Counted from the stretch's first letter, positions 42,334-53,404 are shown. The stretch is DNA of 64,000 bases from Balaenoptera acutorostrata (GCF_949987535.1 NC_080073.1:23928116-23992115), one strand, 5' to 3'. The notes: a model not told the origin generated them from the sequence alone. A program made the numbers and translations.

Positions 42334-42932
42334 TGTACTCATTTTCTACTCTTGCCACAAACTTAGCAGCTTAAACAACACAAATATATTATTTTACAGT
42401 TCTGGAATTTAGAAGTCTGACTTGAGTCTCATGAGGCTAAACTTAAAGTGTCAGCAGGGCTGCATTCCTTTCTGGAGGTTGTAGGGGAGGATTTGCTTCC
42501 TTGCTCTTCTGGCTTGTAGACAAAATTCAGTTCTTCGCAGTTTTAGGACCAAGGTTCCAGATTTTTTTGCTGACTGCAAGCTGATGACTCTTCCCAGCTT
42601 CTAAAGGTGCTGCGTACCCTGGCTCATAACCCTCTTCCTCAATCTGCAAAGCAATGGCCGGTCAAGTTCTTGTCATGTCCCATCTCTCTGACCCTTCTTC
42701 CATGGTCGCATCTCTGTCTGACCGCAACTGGGAAAGGCTCTCCATTTTAAAGATGCATGTGATTAAACTGGGCCCATCTGGTTAATCCAGGATAATCTTC
42801 CCATCTCAACGTCCTTGCCATTAATCACATCTGCAAAGTCCCTTTTACCACATAAGGTAGCATATTCATAGATTCTGGGTATTATTAGTACATGAATGTT
42901 TCTGGGGGCCATTACTTTTCCTGCTAGTTCAT
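42334..42932 (-). mobile_element. MLT1-type (MaLR) LTR
   Basis: Reversed MLT1: 'CCACAAACTTAGCAGCTTAA', 'CAGCAGGGCTGCATTCC', 'CTTAATCACATCTGCAAAG'-like text, 'GGGGGCCATTAC'. LTR only, no internal genes. Confidence 0.75.
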
Positions 42933-42949
42933 ACCTTCTAGTACCCCAC

Positions 42950-43550
42950 CTCTACCCCAAAGAGATGTCGGGATGCACCCTCAGTTCTCCATCTGCTGGA
43001 CCTTCATAACTGGCCTCCTACCTTTCATTAACTCCCACCTCCAATCCCACTGGATTAACTTTCTCCAAGGCCCAGGGTTAACAACATCAGTTCTCTATTC
43101 ACCATAGTGGATGGCTCCTCCTTGTCGACTTAATTGAATCTACCTCCTCACCCTGGCATTAAGGCCTTCGGTGATGTCCTATTTGATTCCAGACTTTCTT
43201 TTATTCATATCCCAACAAATCTCTCTTGCAGCCCATTTTCTTCTGTCAAAATGAACCACTCCAGCTTCCGCACATGCATCACTTTCTCACCTCTATACCC
43301 ACATTATTTTATCCACATTATTTTCTCTGCCTGGACTGTCCTTATCCTCTCATCTCTGAATTTCCTAATCCTGGACTGTCCTTATCCTCTCATCTCTGAA
43401 TTTCCCAATCCTCAAGTTTTCCAAACTCAACTCAAATGTCACTACTTTCTGGAAGCCTTTCCTCCCACCATCAATTAAGGCAAGAAACAGAACTTTCTTC
43501 TGATTTCTCATGGTTCTCATTTATCCCTTTGTCTTGACGCTAAGCATTTC
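42950..43550 (+). repeat. L2, left part of an interrupted copy
   Basis: 'GGCATTAAGGCCTTCGG', 'CTCAACTCAAATGTCAC', 'GAAGCCTTTCCTCCC' is L2 body in sense. Contains a 40-bp tandem duplication. Its 3' end lies at 43976-44130. Confidence 0.62.
43330..43409. repeat. 40-bp tandem duplication in L2
   Basis: Units 43330-43369 and 43370-43409 start CCTGGACTGTCCTTATCCTC and differ at one position (CCTAAT versus CCCAAT). Confidence 0.97.
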
Positions 43551-43552
43551 TG

Positions 43553-43975
43553 CTTATCTATTGCTACATGACAAACTATGCCTAAACTTAGTGGCTTAAA
43601 ACTATAATTTGTTATTCTATTTCATGAGCCTCTAGGTCAAAAATTTGGTCAGGGCCTAGCAGGGATGGCATATCTCTGTTAGATGATTTCTGGAACCTCA
43701 GCTGAGTTGACTCAGGTATTGCTCTTGCTTGCTCTCTCCCTCCACAGAGCTTCTCCACATGCCCAGCTTGTGCTTCCTCACAGGTCGCAGGGTAGTTGAA
43801 ATGTTTACATGGAAGCCCAGGGATCCAACAGACCAAAAGGGAAGCTCCTACTCCCTACAAAGGCCGGCCTGGACCTGGCAGAGCATCACTTCTGCCTTAG
43901 TTTATCACCCAAAGCAGTCACACACTGGATGGACCGGAATGTCAAAAAATTTGAGAACACCTTTGAAGTGACCCA
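43553..43975 (-). mobile_element. MaLR-like LTR inserted in L2
   Basis: 'ACTTAGTGGCTTAAAACTAT' is the standard reversed LTR end; 'GGAACCTCAGCTGAG' and 'GCATCACTTCTGCC' follow in family order. Decayed. Confidence 0.55.
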
Positions 43976-44130
43976 AATCATTGTCTAGGTACTTTGGTCC
44001 ATGCCTGATCTTTTCTCTAAGGCTGTGAGTTTGGAGTGCGATCCATTTAGTGGCTGCCATGGTGTCTAGCACCTATCTTGGCCCATAACATGTATTCAGC
44101 AATTTTTGTTGTTAATGAATAAATAGGTTT
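43976..44130 (+). repeat. L2 3' end, right part of the interrupted copy
   Basis: 'GTCTAGCACCTATCTTGG', 'CCATAACATGTATTCAGC', 'TTGTTAATGAATAAATAGG' resembles the L2 3' end. Confidence 0.5.
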
Positions 44131-44756
44131 AGCAAGTTCTTCTTGCCAAAGGTCACCATGTTCTTTAGAGGGCAGACTGTGGACGTGACTATAGATTTGT
44201 GCCGTGAATTATGGGTAATCAATTTTAGGTTGTATTGAACCAATCTTTCTAATTGGATTCCTATGAAGCACCTGCTTTCTGTCAAACTACAACTTGTGAG
44301 TGGGCAAGTCACACAGAAACCCATTTCACATCGATTTTCAATGCTGCCTAATAGTTTGTTTTGCTGATTCCATCAAAATGTAAATCTGTAATGACCAACT
44401 CAAGTGCTTGCCATAAAATTGTTTTTTATCAGCTCTCTGCTCCGAGGTTACATTGTATCAGCTTTTAGAAATTAAAATTCCTTGTTTAAATATACCATTT
44501 TCCTTTCCAAATGCATTTAGCAGCAACCCTTCCCATTTTAACCGTTATTATGTCATGACAAAATATGACCTTTCTCTTTTGTAAGAAGAGCATTGAAAAG
44601 GTTTTGCAGAAATTTTGAAAATACATTTAATAACAGTAAGATAATCATCATAATAAGATGGCAATTATAGTTTTATAAAGAGAATATTATTAGAAGGCAA
44701 TGTGAGGAATAAAAAGGAGAAAGATCTTTTTCATAGGCTTGAAAAAGAGCACTCCA
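44131..44756. other. AT-rich single-copy block, possible conserved noncoding element
   Basis: 625 bp with no recognised repeat. AT-rich, with many ATTA cores and AAATGCATTTAG (44510-44521). Confidence 0.4.
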
Positions 44757-44915
44757 GTTGCCTAATTGCTTTGAGCTTTTTCCCTCATCTGCAAACCAGA
44801 GCTAATAATATCTAACTCACAGCCTCGTTGAAAGGATTCAATGGAAAGTGTACATTTCTGGCACCTAGTGAGTAGAGCATTCAGTAAATGTTAGCAATTC
44901 TTATCACTTTTATTA
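44757..44915 (+). repeat. MIR
   Basis: 'TTTTTCCCTCATCTGC', 'GGCACCTAGTGAGTAGAGC', 'ATTCAGTAAATGTTAGC'. Confidence 0.62.
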
Positions 44916-44984
44916 TTTTGTTATGGTTTCTTAGGATGCTTTCCCTAAAGAACTTACTTTCTGGGAATAAAGAAAAAACAAAGG

Positions 44985-45050
44985 CATGAAGAAAAAGAAG
45001 AAGGAAGAGGGGGGAGAGAGAGAAAGAAGGAGGAGGAGGAAGAAGGTAGA
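44985..45050 (+). repeat. GA-rich low-complexity tract
   Basis: GAAAAAGAAGAAGG and GAGGAGGAGGAAGAAGG runs. Confidence 0.8.
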
Positions 45051-45385
45051 AAATCAGGAAAGATTCAGAAGAGACAAGACGATAAGGGACATCAGTGGAG
45101 ATACTCCAGGGGCTCTGGTGTGGGTCAGAGATGGCTTCTCAGAGGATGCTGGCCTTAAAGGGTTTCACCTTAGAGACTGAATATGTAAATGGACGATGGC
45201 AGGACCAGATGTGTCAGTAGAATCCTGGCCTACAACATCTACTTAATTGCCCCCTACCTTTCCTGTGCCAACAGCCTCCCATCGGGGTACACCTAAAGCC
45301 TTCCCTTTCCCTCGCTCTAAAAATTTGCCCCTCTCCTGAGAGCCTTTGAGTCTCTGACGAATGCAAGTGATGGTGGCCGCCTCCC
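45051..45385. other. Single-copy noncoding stretch
   Basis: 45115-45180 may be an L2 scrap; otherwise nothing recognised. Confidence 0.35.
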
Positions 45386-45389
45386 TCGT

Positions 45390-45858
45390 GTGTTAGTTTC
45401 CTAGGGCTGCCATAAGCAATTACCACAAACTTGGCGGCTCACAACCACAGAAATTTATCCTCTCACATTTCTGGAGGCTAAAAGGCCTAAATCAGGGTAT
45501 CAGCAGGGCCACGCTGTCGCCAGAGGGTCTAGGGGAGAATCTGTTTCGTGCCTTCTCTTAGCTTCCGGTGTTGCCGGAAATCCTTGCCGCTGCTTGGTCT
45601 GTACATACATCACTCCAATCTCTGTCTGCGTCGTTAGGTGGTATTCTTCCTGTGTGTCTCTCGCTGTGTCTTTTCTCATCTTCTTGTAAGGACACCAGTC
45701 ATATTGGATTAAGGGCCCACCTTACTTCAGTCTGACTTCACCTTAACAAATTACATCTGCAATGACTCTGTTTCCAAATAAGATCACACTCTGAGGTTCT
45801 GGGATAGACGTGAATTTGGGGGGTGGGGCGGAAAGGGGGACACTACCACCCCAGTCCA
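45390..45858 (-). mobile_element. MaLR (MST/MLT1-like) LTR
   Basis: 'TGTTAGTTTCCTAGGGCTG', 'ATTACCACAAACTTGGCGG', 'AAGGACACCAGTCATATTGG', 'AAATTACATCTGCAATGAC' is a fairly complete reversed LTR. Confidence 0.78.
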
Positions 45859-45979
45859 CCTTGTTACAGCCAACTCTAAATAAATAGGCATTTATTTCCA
45901 CGTGACACGTGAGGATGAAAGCTAAGGGTTGACAGGTTAAAGGGGGAAGATGGTAGGGAACACATAGGGCATGTAGTAT

Positions 45980-46340
45980 GGTAAACTTATCTGCTGTGAC
46001 AAACAGTCCCCAAAGTTTAGTGGCTTAATACACCAGGTTTATTCCTCACTCATATCGTACTTCATTGGAGGGGGAGGGGGGCAAGGGTCCAGGCACTGAC
46101 TTGCTTAGGGAGCCAGGCTTTTCCATCTTAGACTCATTTCTACTCATAGTTCATTGGTCTGAACTTAGTGAGACCACACCTGTTGTAAGGGAGGCAAGAA
46201 GATGTAGCATAGCTGGGTGCCAGGAAGAAAACATATTGGTGGTGGCCTGCAGCCCGGTGCAGGGAAGGGAAAGGCTCATCTCTGTTCACACTCCCCTCCT
46301 CTGTCCTATGGCCAGAGGCACCAGGAACCCTAAACTGCAA
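45980..46340 (-). mobile_element. MaLR-like LTR
   Basis: 'TGACAAACAGTCCCCAAAG', 'TTTAGTGGCTTAATACACC' opens a decayed reversed LTR. The right end is uncertain. Confidence 0.5.
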
Positions 46341-46644
46341 GCTTCATGAGGGACTCCTCTGAAGGCTGCTCTCTAAACTGTGCCTACCTCCCAACCCATT
46401 CTTTCCATGCTTCCCTTATCAGTATGACACTGAGCAGTTCATAAAGGATAATTCCTCTGAGGGGGCATTTACAATTTACCGAGAGACCTACATTTCCCCC
46501 AAAGGAATGAATCTCTAATGGTAAAATCACAGCTCTTGGAAGTAAGACTGTGGGGTGGAGTTAGGGAAGAAGATCACAGTGAGTAAAGACCTTTGTCCTT
46601 AACTAAGGGTTAGACCAACCCAGGAGGGCACTATCAGAAGGGGC
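46341..46644. other. Single-copy noncoding stretch
   Basis: No repeat recognised. Confidence 0.35.
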
Positions 46645-46860
46645 TTAGTGATCAGGTAGATGGCCTTTAGACAGACCCCAGTTTGATCCCCAGCTTAGGC
46701 ATTTACTAGCTGTGTGAACTAGCACCTGTTTCTTTAACATCTCTGATCCTTGGTGACCTCATCTATTAAATGGGGCAAAAAAGACAACCTACTTCATTGA
46801 TTGCCTGTGAGAATTAAATAAGGTAAGACAAATTATGTACTCAATTAACAGTAGCCATTG
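46645..46860 (+). repeat. MIR
   Basis: 'CAGTTTGATCCCCAGC', 'TACTAGCTGTGTGAAC', 'CATCTATTAAATGGGGC', 'GAGAATTAAATAAGG'. Confidence 0.75.
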
Positions 46861-46954
46861 ATAGCCAGCAAGAGTAGCTTGATTTTTTTCCAATGATGAT
46901 GAAACTTACATTCAATTCCCAGTTCTAATTATCTAAATACCTAATTGTATTATC

Positions 46955-47110
46955 CAACACATGCATCCTTTTGCTCATGTGGGAACTGCAACCTGGGGGA
47001 CCCTCCTGTCTTCATCCTTGTATTACACTCCCACTCACTTCCCTCATCCATCAGCCTAGTGCCTTGTATGTAGTAAATGCTCAATAGAAGCTCCATTAAA
47101 GCTCCAGACC
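46955..47110 (+). repeat. L2 3' end
   Basis: 'CAGCCTAGTGCCTTGTATG', 'TAGTAAATGCTCAATAGAAG'. Short. Confidence 0.52.
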
Positions 47111-47233
47111 CTAAGGAACAAGAAAGTGATCCTTGAATCATTTTAATGACTTATAATTAATGTGATGAATGAGACATAGTCAGTGCTTTGAGTTACTGCT
47201 ACAGGGCTCTCTGTCAAAGAGACAGCAGATCTT

Positions 47234-48512
47234 TTTTTTTTTTTTAATAACATCTTTTTTGGAGTATAATTGCTTTACAATGGTGTGTTAGTTTCTGCTT
47301 TATAACAAAGTGAGTCAGTTATACATATACATATGTTCTCTTCCCTCTTGCGTCTCCCTCCCTCCCACCCTCCCTATCCCACCTCTCTAGGTTGTCAGAA
47401 AGCACTGAGCTGATCTCCCTGTGCTATGTGGCTGCTTCCCACTAGCTATCTATTTTATGTTTGGTGGTGTATATATGTCCATGCCACTCTCTCACTTTGT
47501 CACAGCTTACCCTTCCCCCTCCCCATATCCTCAAGTCCATTCTCTAGTAAGTCTGTGTCTTTATTCCCATCTTGCCCCTAGGTTCTTCATGACCTTTTTT
47601 TTTTTTCTTAGATTCCATATATATGTGTTAGCATACGGTATTTTTTTTTCTCTTTCTGACTTACTTCACTCTGTATGACAGACTCTAGGTCCATCCACCT
47701 CACTACAAATAACTCACTTTCGTTTCTTTTTATGGCTGAGTAATATTCCATTGTATATATGTGCCACATCTTCTTTATCCATTCATCTGTCGATGGACAC
47801 TTAGGTTGCTTCCATGTCCTGGCTATTGTAAATAGAGCTGCAATGAACATTTTGGTACATGACTCTTTTTGAATTATGGTTTTCTCTGGGTATATGCCCA
47901 GTAGTGGGATTGCTGGGTCATATGGTAGTTCTATTTTTAGTTTTTTAAGGAACCTCCATACTGTTCTCCATAATGGCTGTATCAATTTACATTCCCACCA
48001 ACAGTGCAAGAGGGTTCCCTTTTCTCCACACCCTCTCCAGCATTTATTGTTTGTAGATTTTTTGATGATGGCCATTCTGACCGGTGTGAGGTGATACCTC
48101 ATTGTAGTTTTGATTCGCATTTCTCTAATGATTAATGATGTTGAGCATCCTTTCATGTGTTTGTTGGCAATCTGTATATCTTCTTTGGAGAAATGTCTGT
48201 TTAGGTCTTCTGCCCATTTTTGGATTGGGTTGTTTGTTTTTTTGATATTGAGCTGCATGAGCTGCTTGTAAATTTTGGAGACTAATCCTTTGTCAGCTGC
48301 TTCATTTGCAAATATTTTCTCCCATTCTGAGGGTTGTCTTTTCATCTTATTTATGCTTTCCTTTGCTGTGCAAAAGCTTTTAAGTTTCATTAGGTCCCAT
48401 TTGTTTATTTTTGTTTTTATTTCCATTTCTCTAGGAGGTGGGTCAAAAAGGATCTTGCTGTGATATATGTCATAGAGTGTTCTGCATATGTTTTCCTCTA
48501 AGAGTTTGATAG
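47234..48512 (-). mobile_element. Young 5'-truncated L1
   Basis: 1.28 kb, from the ORF2 C-terminal region through the 3' UTR to a poly-A tail (T run from 47232). A perfect 15-bp target duplication, GAGACAGCAGATCTT, lies at 47219-47233 and 48513-48527. The reading frame is open from the 5' break to the ORF2 stop, so the insertion is recent compared with every other L1 here. Promoter, ORF1 and most of ORF2 are absent, so it cannot move by itself. Confidence 0.96.
47608..48426 (-). pseudogene. L1 ORF2 C-terminal fragment (272 codons from an internal Met)
   Basis: The frame translates without a stop and matches the C-terminal region of L1 ORF2p. It carries the Cys-rich motif CX3CX7HX4C (C129, C133, H141, C146, counted from the internal Met) and the tail [18 protein letters not shown]. 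Continuing upstream on the minus strand, the frame stays open another 28 or so codons to the truncation point near 48511. The endonuclease and reverse-transcriptase domains are missing, so no active enzyme can be made. Transcription would need an outside promoter; none is visible. Confidence 0.95.
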
Positions 48513-48527
48513 GAGACAGCAGATCTT

Positions 48528-49559
48528 AACTTTGGAATCCTGCGTTTAGGCATTGCTGCCTTTGCCCTAATGCCCACAGGGCCCTTTGGGACTTCGTTGT
48601 TTGAAATAGACGCTCAGAGGACACAGCGTCCAGCGCTCAGCCTCAACTTCAGGCCTCTAGGGTAGAACCATGGCAGTGATTTTTCTTTAACAAATTCCCC
48701 GTCAGCCTGAGAATCCAGTGTGGTGAAGTCCAAAGGGGACTAACGGTACCTGGAAAATGTGACCATCACGCGTTTAGCATTCACCGGGCTGCTCACCTGG
48801 AGTGGCTGAAACCCACTCTCAGTGGGCAATTGGGAGGATAGAGGCCCCTCCCATGGGCTCTCAGTGGAACGGAAGAATTGCTGCTTAAGATTGAAAGATT
48901 GTGGCTTAAGCAAAACCTCCCTCGAATAGGTGAACATCACAGTGTTCGCCCATCTGTGCTGCTTGGCTGACCCTGAGGGCGTCAGGGGGACCTTCTCCTG
49001 TGATCCTGGGACCCAGTGGCCCTGGTCATAAAAGTCTTAGCAGCGCAAGTTTGTTCTCTTGTGTATGTGCCGGGGCCAGTTAGTAAGGAGTCCCTTTCCT
49101 TCACGCCCTGATGAGACACAGCATTTAAGAGCTGCTTACTGGCTTATTTATTTACATGAGAGAAAATCATGAGCCCTGGCTGTTTAAGCTTTTCATAAGG
49201 AAATGTGGAAATCCTTAGTTTAGCCCGAGATGACATTTTTGCTCTCTGAAAAAGAAGTGTGCCTAGCTCCAAGAATGATGGGCATTATTCAATTGTAGCC
49301 ATCCTTGGTATTTAGGAAACTCTATTCTATTCTAGATAAGAGAAATCAAGTAGTTGTTGGCTTTTTGTTTTTGTTTTTGTTGTTTTCTATGACTTAACCA
49401 CTCCTGCGCGCAGTGGCTGGGTAGTATTTTATCTCTGTAGCCCCTGAGCTCAGCATAGCGAAAGGTTTGCAAGAGACCAGTCGAAGGAGCTGTGAGTTGT
49501 ACGGCTGGAGAGTTTTGTCTAGTGGTTTATCCAGGTTCTCGCTCTCTGAGTGTCTGAGT
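48528..49559. other. Single-copy noncoding block
   Basis: 1 kb with no recognised repeat. CpG dinucleotides are scattered in 48600-48970 and 49380-49560 but do not form an island. Confidence 0.42.
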
Positions 49560-49835
49560 GCCAGTAGGAGCTGTTTAGACAGTGAAGAGACAGCAAAGAA
49601 AACAGACCAGCTCCCTGCTCTCACGGAATGTGTGTTCTAGAAGAGGGAGACCTACAATGAGCATATATACTACTGTATGAACAAGAACACCCTAAAATAG
49701 TACTAAGCAATATTGAGTCGTTTTAAAAGGTGATGGGAGAGATATGAACAGAGAAGGGAGGGGGCAACTTGAGCTGGAGGCGTCAGGAAAGGCCTCTGAG
49801 AAGCTGAGCTGAGCTTGAGGTGCAAGAAAGCACTT
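49560..49835 (-). repeat. L2
   Basis: 'CTCACGGAATGTGTGTTCTA', 'GCGTCAGGAAAGGCCTCTG', 'GAGCTTGAGGTGCAAG' is reversed L2. Confidence 0.62.
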
Positions 49836-49894
49836 CCCATGAGAAGATCTAAGGCAGAGGGCAGATGGCCCATCACAAAAACCCTACCTGCTAG

Positions 49895-50205
49895 CAGCTT
49901 TTGTGCAGCCTGCCAGCTAAGAATACGTTTTACGTTTTTAAATGGTTTGAAAACAAATTTAACATTTTTAAAGAAATTTTTAAAATATTTTGTGACACAT
50001 AAAAATCATAGGAAATTCAAATTTCAGAGTCCATAAAGGTCTATCAGAACAAAGCCGTGTCCACTTGCTCATACACCGTCTGTGGCCACTATCATGCTAC
50101 AGTGACAGACTTGAATAGTTACAACGGAGAACTGATGGTGCCCAAAGCCTAAAATATTTACTGTCTAGCCTGTTAAGGAGAAAGCGTGCTGACCCTGGAT
50201 CTAAA
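49895..50205. mobile_element. hAT-type nonautonomous element
   Basis: 'TAAATGGTTTGAAAACAAAT', 'TTTTGTGACACATAAAAATC', 'CAAATTTCAGAGTCCATAAA', 'CCTAAAATATTTACTGTC' is a longer relative of the 30305 copy. Confidence 0.65.
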
Positions 50206-50564
50206 AGAAGAACATTCAGACAGAGGGACCCACACATGCTAAGTTGCAGTGCAGACTCGGGGGACGGCAGGGAAGCTGGATAAGGTGGAAAGATGATGTC
50301 AGAGAGGCAGAGACCAGATCCTATGAACCCAGGGTATTTTTGACATCTAACCATATGCTACCACATATTATGAGTAATATGCTTTTGTCTAGTCTCTACC
50401 CCAAACACTTTCAAGTTCCTGAAAGCAAGGCAATGCTTTTTAATCGTAAATGGACAAAATTCTACCCCATCCTCCTTGACCTGCTTAGTCTGAGAGCTCA
50501 TAAATCTTCTTCCTGCCTCCTTTTCAAAACTCAAAGCAGTGGTTTTTCAACTAGAAACTAGATT
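50206..50564. other. Single-copy noncoding stretch
   Basis: 50210-50320 may include L2-like text. No exon. Confidence 0.35.
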
Positions 50565-50750
50565 AGAATCCCTGATCCGCTACTTACTGATTGTGTGACC
50601 TTGAGCAGGTTACTTAACTTCTCTGTGCTGCAGTCTCCTCATTGGTAAAGTAGGGTTATTACTACCCAGCTTAAGGATTTCTGTGAAGATTAAATGAGAT
50701 AGTACAAAGAAAGCGCTTAATAAGTGCTGCCATGAGCTGCTGCTAAAATT
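50565..50750 (+). repeat. MIR
   Basis: 'TGTGTGACCTTGAGCAGG', 'TTACTTAACTTCTCTGTGC', 'GAAGATTAAATGAG', 'AAGCGCTTAATAAGTGC'. Well preserved. Confidence 0.82.
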
Positions 50751-50764
50751 CTTCTCGGGTAAAA

Positions 50765-50875
50765 ATGTCACTTGGCAAATGTGGATACCTGGCCCCGCCC
50801 CCCAGAGATTCAATTCAGTGGGTCTAGGGTAAGGCCCAGGAATCTGCCACGAGCTGTGTGAGCCACATATTAAAA
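50765..50875 (+). mobile_element. MER5A-type fragment
   Basis: 'CCCGCCCCCCAGAGATTC', 'GTGGGTCTAGGGTAAGGCCC', 'AGGAATCTGCCACG'. Confidence 0.65.
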
Positions 50876-51480
50876 AATACCACCCCAGGGAGACAGGTGT
50901 GGGACCACCTGGCCTGGCCTAGAGCATTGATAATCACTGAATGGATTGGGAGTCCGGGGGTGGGATTTTTTTTTTCCCCCCCTATGGGAGTCCAAGTCTG
51001 AGATTAAACAAAGAAATGGAGGTGAAGGTAAAGGGAGGAGATGGGGTGGGCCTCAAACCAACCCCGCTCTGTGAAAATAATATTAAGTACTCCCCCATGG
51101 TAGGCAGGGGGCCTGTGCAGATTAAGTTGGGTATAGAAAAAGAGTTCTCTTCCTTAATTCTCTGTGACTCCAGGAATCTCTGGGGGTTTATTGCCACCCT
51201 TATCTTGTGGATGACGGTCCTTGTATTGTACTTCACAGGGGAGATATTACAAAGGGAGACAGGGCTTCTTCCCCCCCTGCCCCATTAGTCAGAGCCACAG
51301 GGGCCAGGAAGGAAAACGAGTGAGGCGTTAGGGAGTGGTGAGGATTGTGGTGAACCAGACAGCACAAGCTGCACCTCAGGGCCTGGTGGCTCCTCCTCGC
51401 CAGCCAATTGTGGTCACACAGGAATGCAGACCGAGAATGGGCAGAGAATCCTATTTTCCAAACGAAGCCAGATATCCAGA
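50876..51480. other. Single-copy noncoding stretch
   Basis: A 115-codon frame (50941-51288, plus) has no recognisable domain. No repeat recognised with confidence. Confidence 0.38.
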
Positions 51481-51489
51481 TTTTTCTGC

Positions 51490-51620
51490 AATATATTCCC
51501 AGTAATAAATGTTGGCAAGTATTTTCATTTTTTTAAAACTCCCGTGTGGGCCAAACAAAACACATCTGCTGGCCGGATCCAGCCTGTGGGTGGGCCTCCA
51601 ATTTGCAAACTCTGGTCTAG
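51490..51620 (-). repeat. hAT-like fragment
   Basis: 'GGCCGGATCCAGCCTG' and 'AATTTGCAAACTCTGG' mirror a Charlie-like element end. Low certainty. Confidence 0.4.
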
Positions 51621-51704
51621 ACTGAATAATTCAAGCTTTGGGACCTGTACCCCGATTCCCATCCTGCCCCTTGGCCTGGTGGAGGCAAAGGATCTCTCCT
51701 AGGG

Positions 51705-51850
51705 TAGTGGCTCTCAACCCTAGCTACACATTAAAGTCACCAAGGAAGAGAAAAACTATGTACTGATGCCCAGCTCCACATCCAGAGCTTCTGATTTAAC
51801 TGGTCCAGGTAGAGCTCCCCAGGGAATATGCAGTCAGATTTGAGCATCCC
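51705..51850 (+). mobile_element. MER5-group hAT element
   Basis: 'AGTGGCTCTCAACCCTAGC', 'TACACATTAAAGTCACC', 'AGAGCTTCTGATTTAACTGG'. Confidence 0.6.
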
Positions 51851-52404
51851 CACACAAGGGCAAGAGCAAAGGGGTGTATTTGGAGAAGGCGATGGTCTTG
51901 GGAAGAGAGTGACCAGGAGTCTGAAAAACAAGGCCAGGCTAGAAACCCCTGTCAAGGTGTGAACTTTCTGTGCCTCCCCCTGCTCTATGTAACAGTCATG
52001 TAAACAGCTATGAAGAGTTTGACATCATTAAAAGTTTTGTCTTCCGATTTCCATCAGATACCTCGAAGCCATCACTAAATTCTCACGGCCTCGTACAGGT
52101 GGTGGTGGTGATGGTGCGTTTGTGTGTGTAGGCGGGGAGGGCAGTCAGGGACAAGGTAAAGGCATCTTACTCCTTCCGCTCTCCCCCACTAACACCCACT
52201 CAGAGAAGCGGCATCCCCCTGATGGGGCTAAAGCCCAGGAGCTCCCAGGGACAGTAAGCCACCCGGAGGGAGGGAAGATTCTGCAACACGGAAGCTGTGT
52301 CAGGCTGCCCGAGCTGCAGAGTTAAGGCATACCACCCCTTTCCCCAATATTCTGGAGGAAAGTGACTGCTGAAGTTCGGATGAAGGGGGTTGACGTTTGA
52401 GCGA
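51851..52404. other. Single-copy noncoding stretch
   Basis: No repeat or exon recognised. Confidence 0.38.
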
Positions 52405-52470
52405 TGAATATCTTTGCTACCTAGTGTTTGGCCCAAGGTAGCCTATGAATGCTTGTTGAAGGAATGGAGA
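52405..52470 (+). repeat. L2 3' end
   Basis: 'CCTAGTGTTTGGCCCAAGG', 'GAATGCTTGTTGAAGGAATG'. Confidence 0.5.
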
Positions 52471-53400
52471 TGATAGAGACAGAGAGAAAATATGGAGGAG
52501 TCAATAACTGCCTTTCTGCCTTTTGAGGCAATTCTTTCTCTTCTCCCTCCCTCCCCATGAGCAAATAGGGAGTCTGTATGGGAACTGGGTCCACTAAACT
52601 TTGTTTTCCATTAGCTGCTGGGCTTTCCAGCAAGTTCACGACTTGCCAGGGTGGTTTCATACAAAGGCTTCACTCACATGTATTAATTGGCCCTTAACAC
52701 ACAGGAAGACACCAGTGAGTTTTTATAGTGTGTGGAGGGTTTTTGAACCAGGAACCAGATTCCTAGTTTCCCCTGCACCCACTCTTTTCCCTTTGAAGTC
52801 AACAGGACCCCTGCTCAGGGTGTCTAGAGAGAAACAAGGATCTGATCTTAAGTGAATTGTTAAGAAAATGCATTAAAATGCTAAAGTAAGATTAAGTTAC
52901 CCAGAGAAAATACACTCTGGCCAGAAGAAACTGCCATCAGAACCATCTGAAGGGGGTCTGAGAAAAGAAGAAAACGTGTTTTAAAAATTCAGTTAATGTG
53001 TTCAGTTGCCTCAAAGGAAATAAAGACCCATTGTCTTTTACATGTTTAAAATATGAATTGACAATTAATAATGAGATTGGCAAATTGCTCTACAATTAAA
53101 AACATAGAAATGTTTGAGGCAATTAGAATAATTGTCATATGTTAATTATGGGTTGATGGGTTTTGCACACTGCCAGCAATTACCTTTTGAGACTGAGCTT
53201 TTCTGAACAGAATCCAAATCCATAAAGACATTGATATAATAAGAACTGTCTTCCTTGTTGGCATGCCTGCCATATTTTCAGTGTCTTTTAAGGTATGTAA
53301 TTATTTTTAATTAGGTCTCCAGAAGAAAAAATTTTAATGTATGCTTTACTAGGTCATCCTTAACGAACCTTGTAACCAATATGAAAGGAGAGAGGTATAG
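52471..53400. other. Single-copy block with AT-rich core
   Basis: 930 bp without recognised repeats. 53040-53350 is strongly AT-rich and holds the motif cluster listed separately. Confidence 0.42.
53059..53184. promoter_or_regulatory. Candidate homeodomain-site cluster
   Basis: At least six ATTA/TAAT cores in 126 bp (AATTAA, AATTAG, TAATTG, TTAATTA, AATTAC). A 9-bp inverted pair, TGACAATTA (53059-53067) and TAATTGTCA (53129-53137), encloses part of it. Motif density alone; AT-rich DNA produces such cores by chance. Confidence 0.3.
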
Positions 53401-53404
53401 AAGG

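Noticed and set aside
47608..48426. A functional cellular gene or active reverse transcriptase
   Set aside because: It is only the C-terminal end of L1 ORF2; endonuclease and reverse-transcriptase domains are absent.
48600..48970. CpG island or promoter
   Set aside because: CpGs are scattered and few; no dense cluster, and no adjacent exon.
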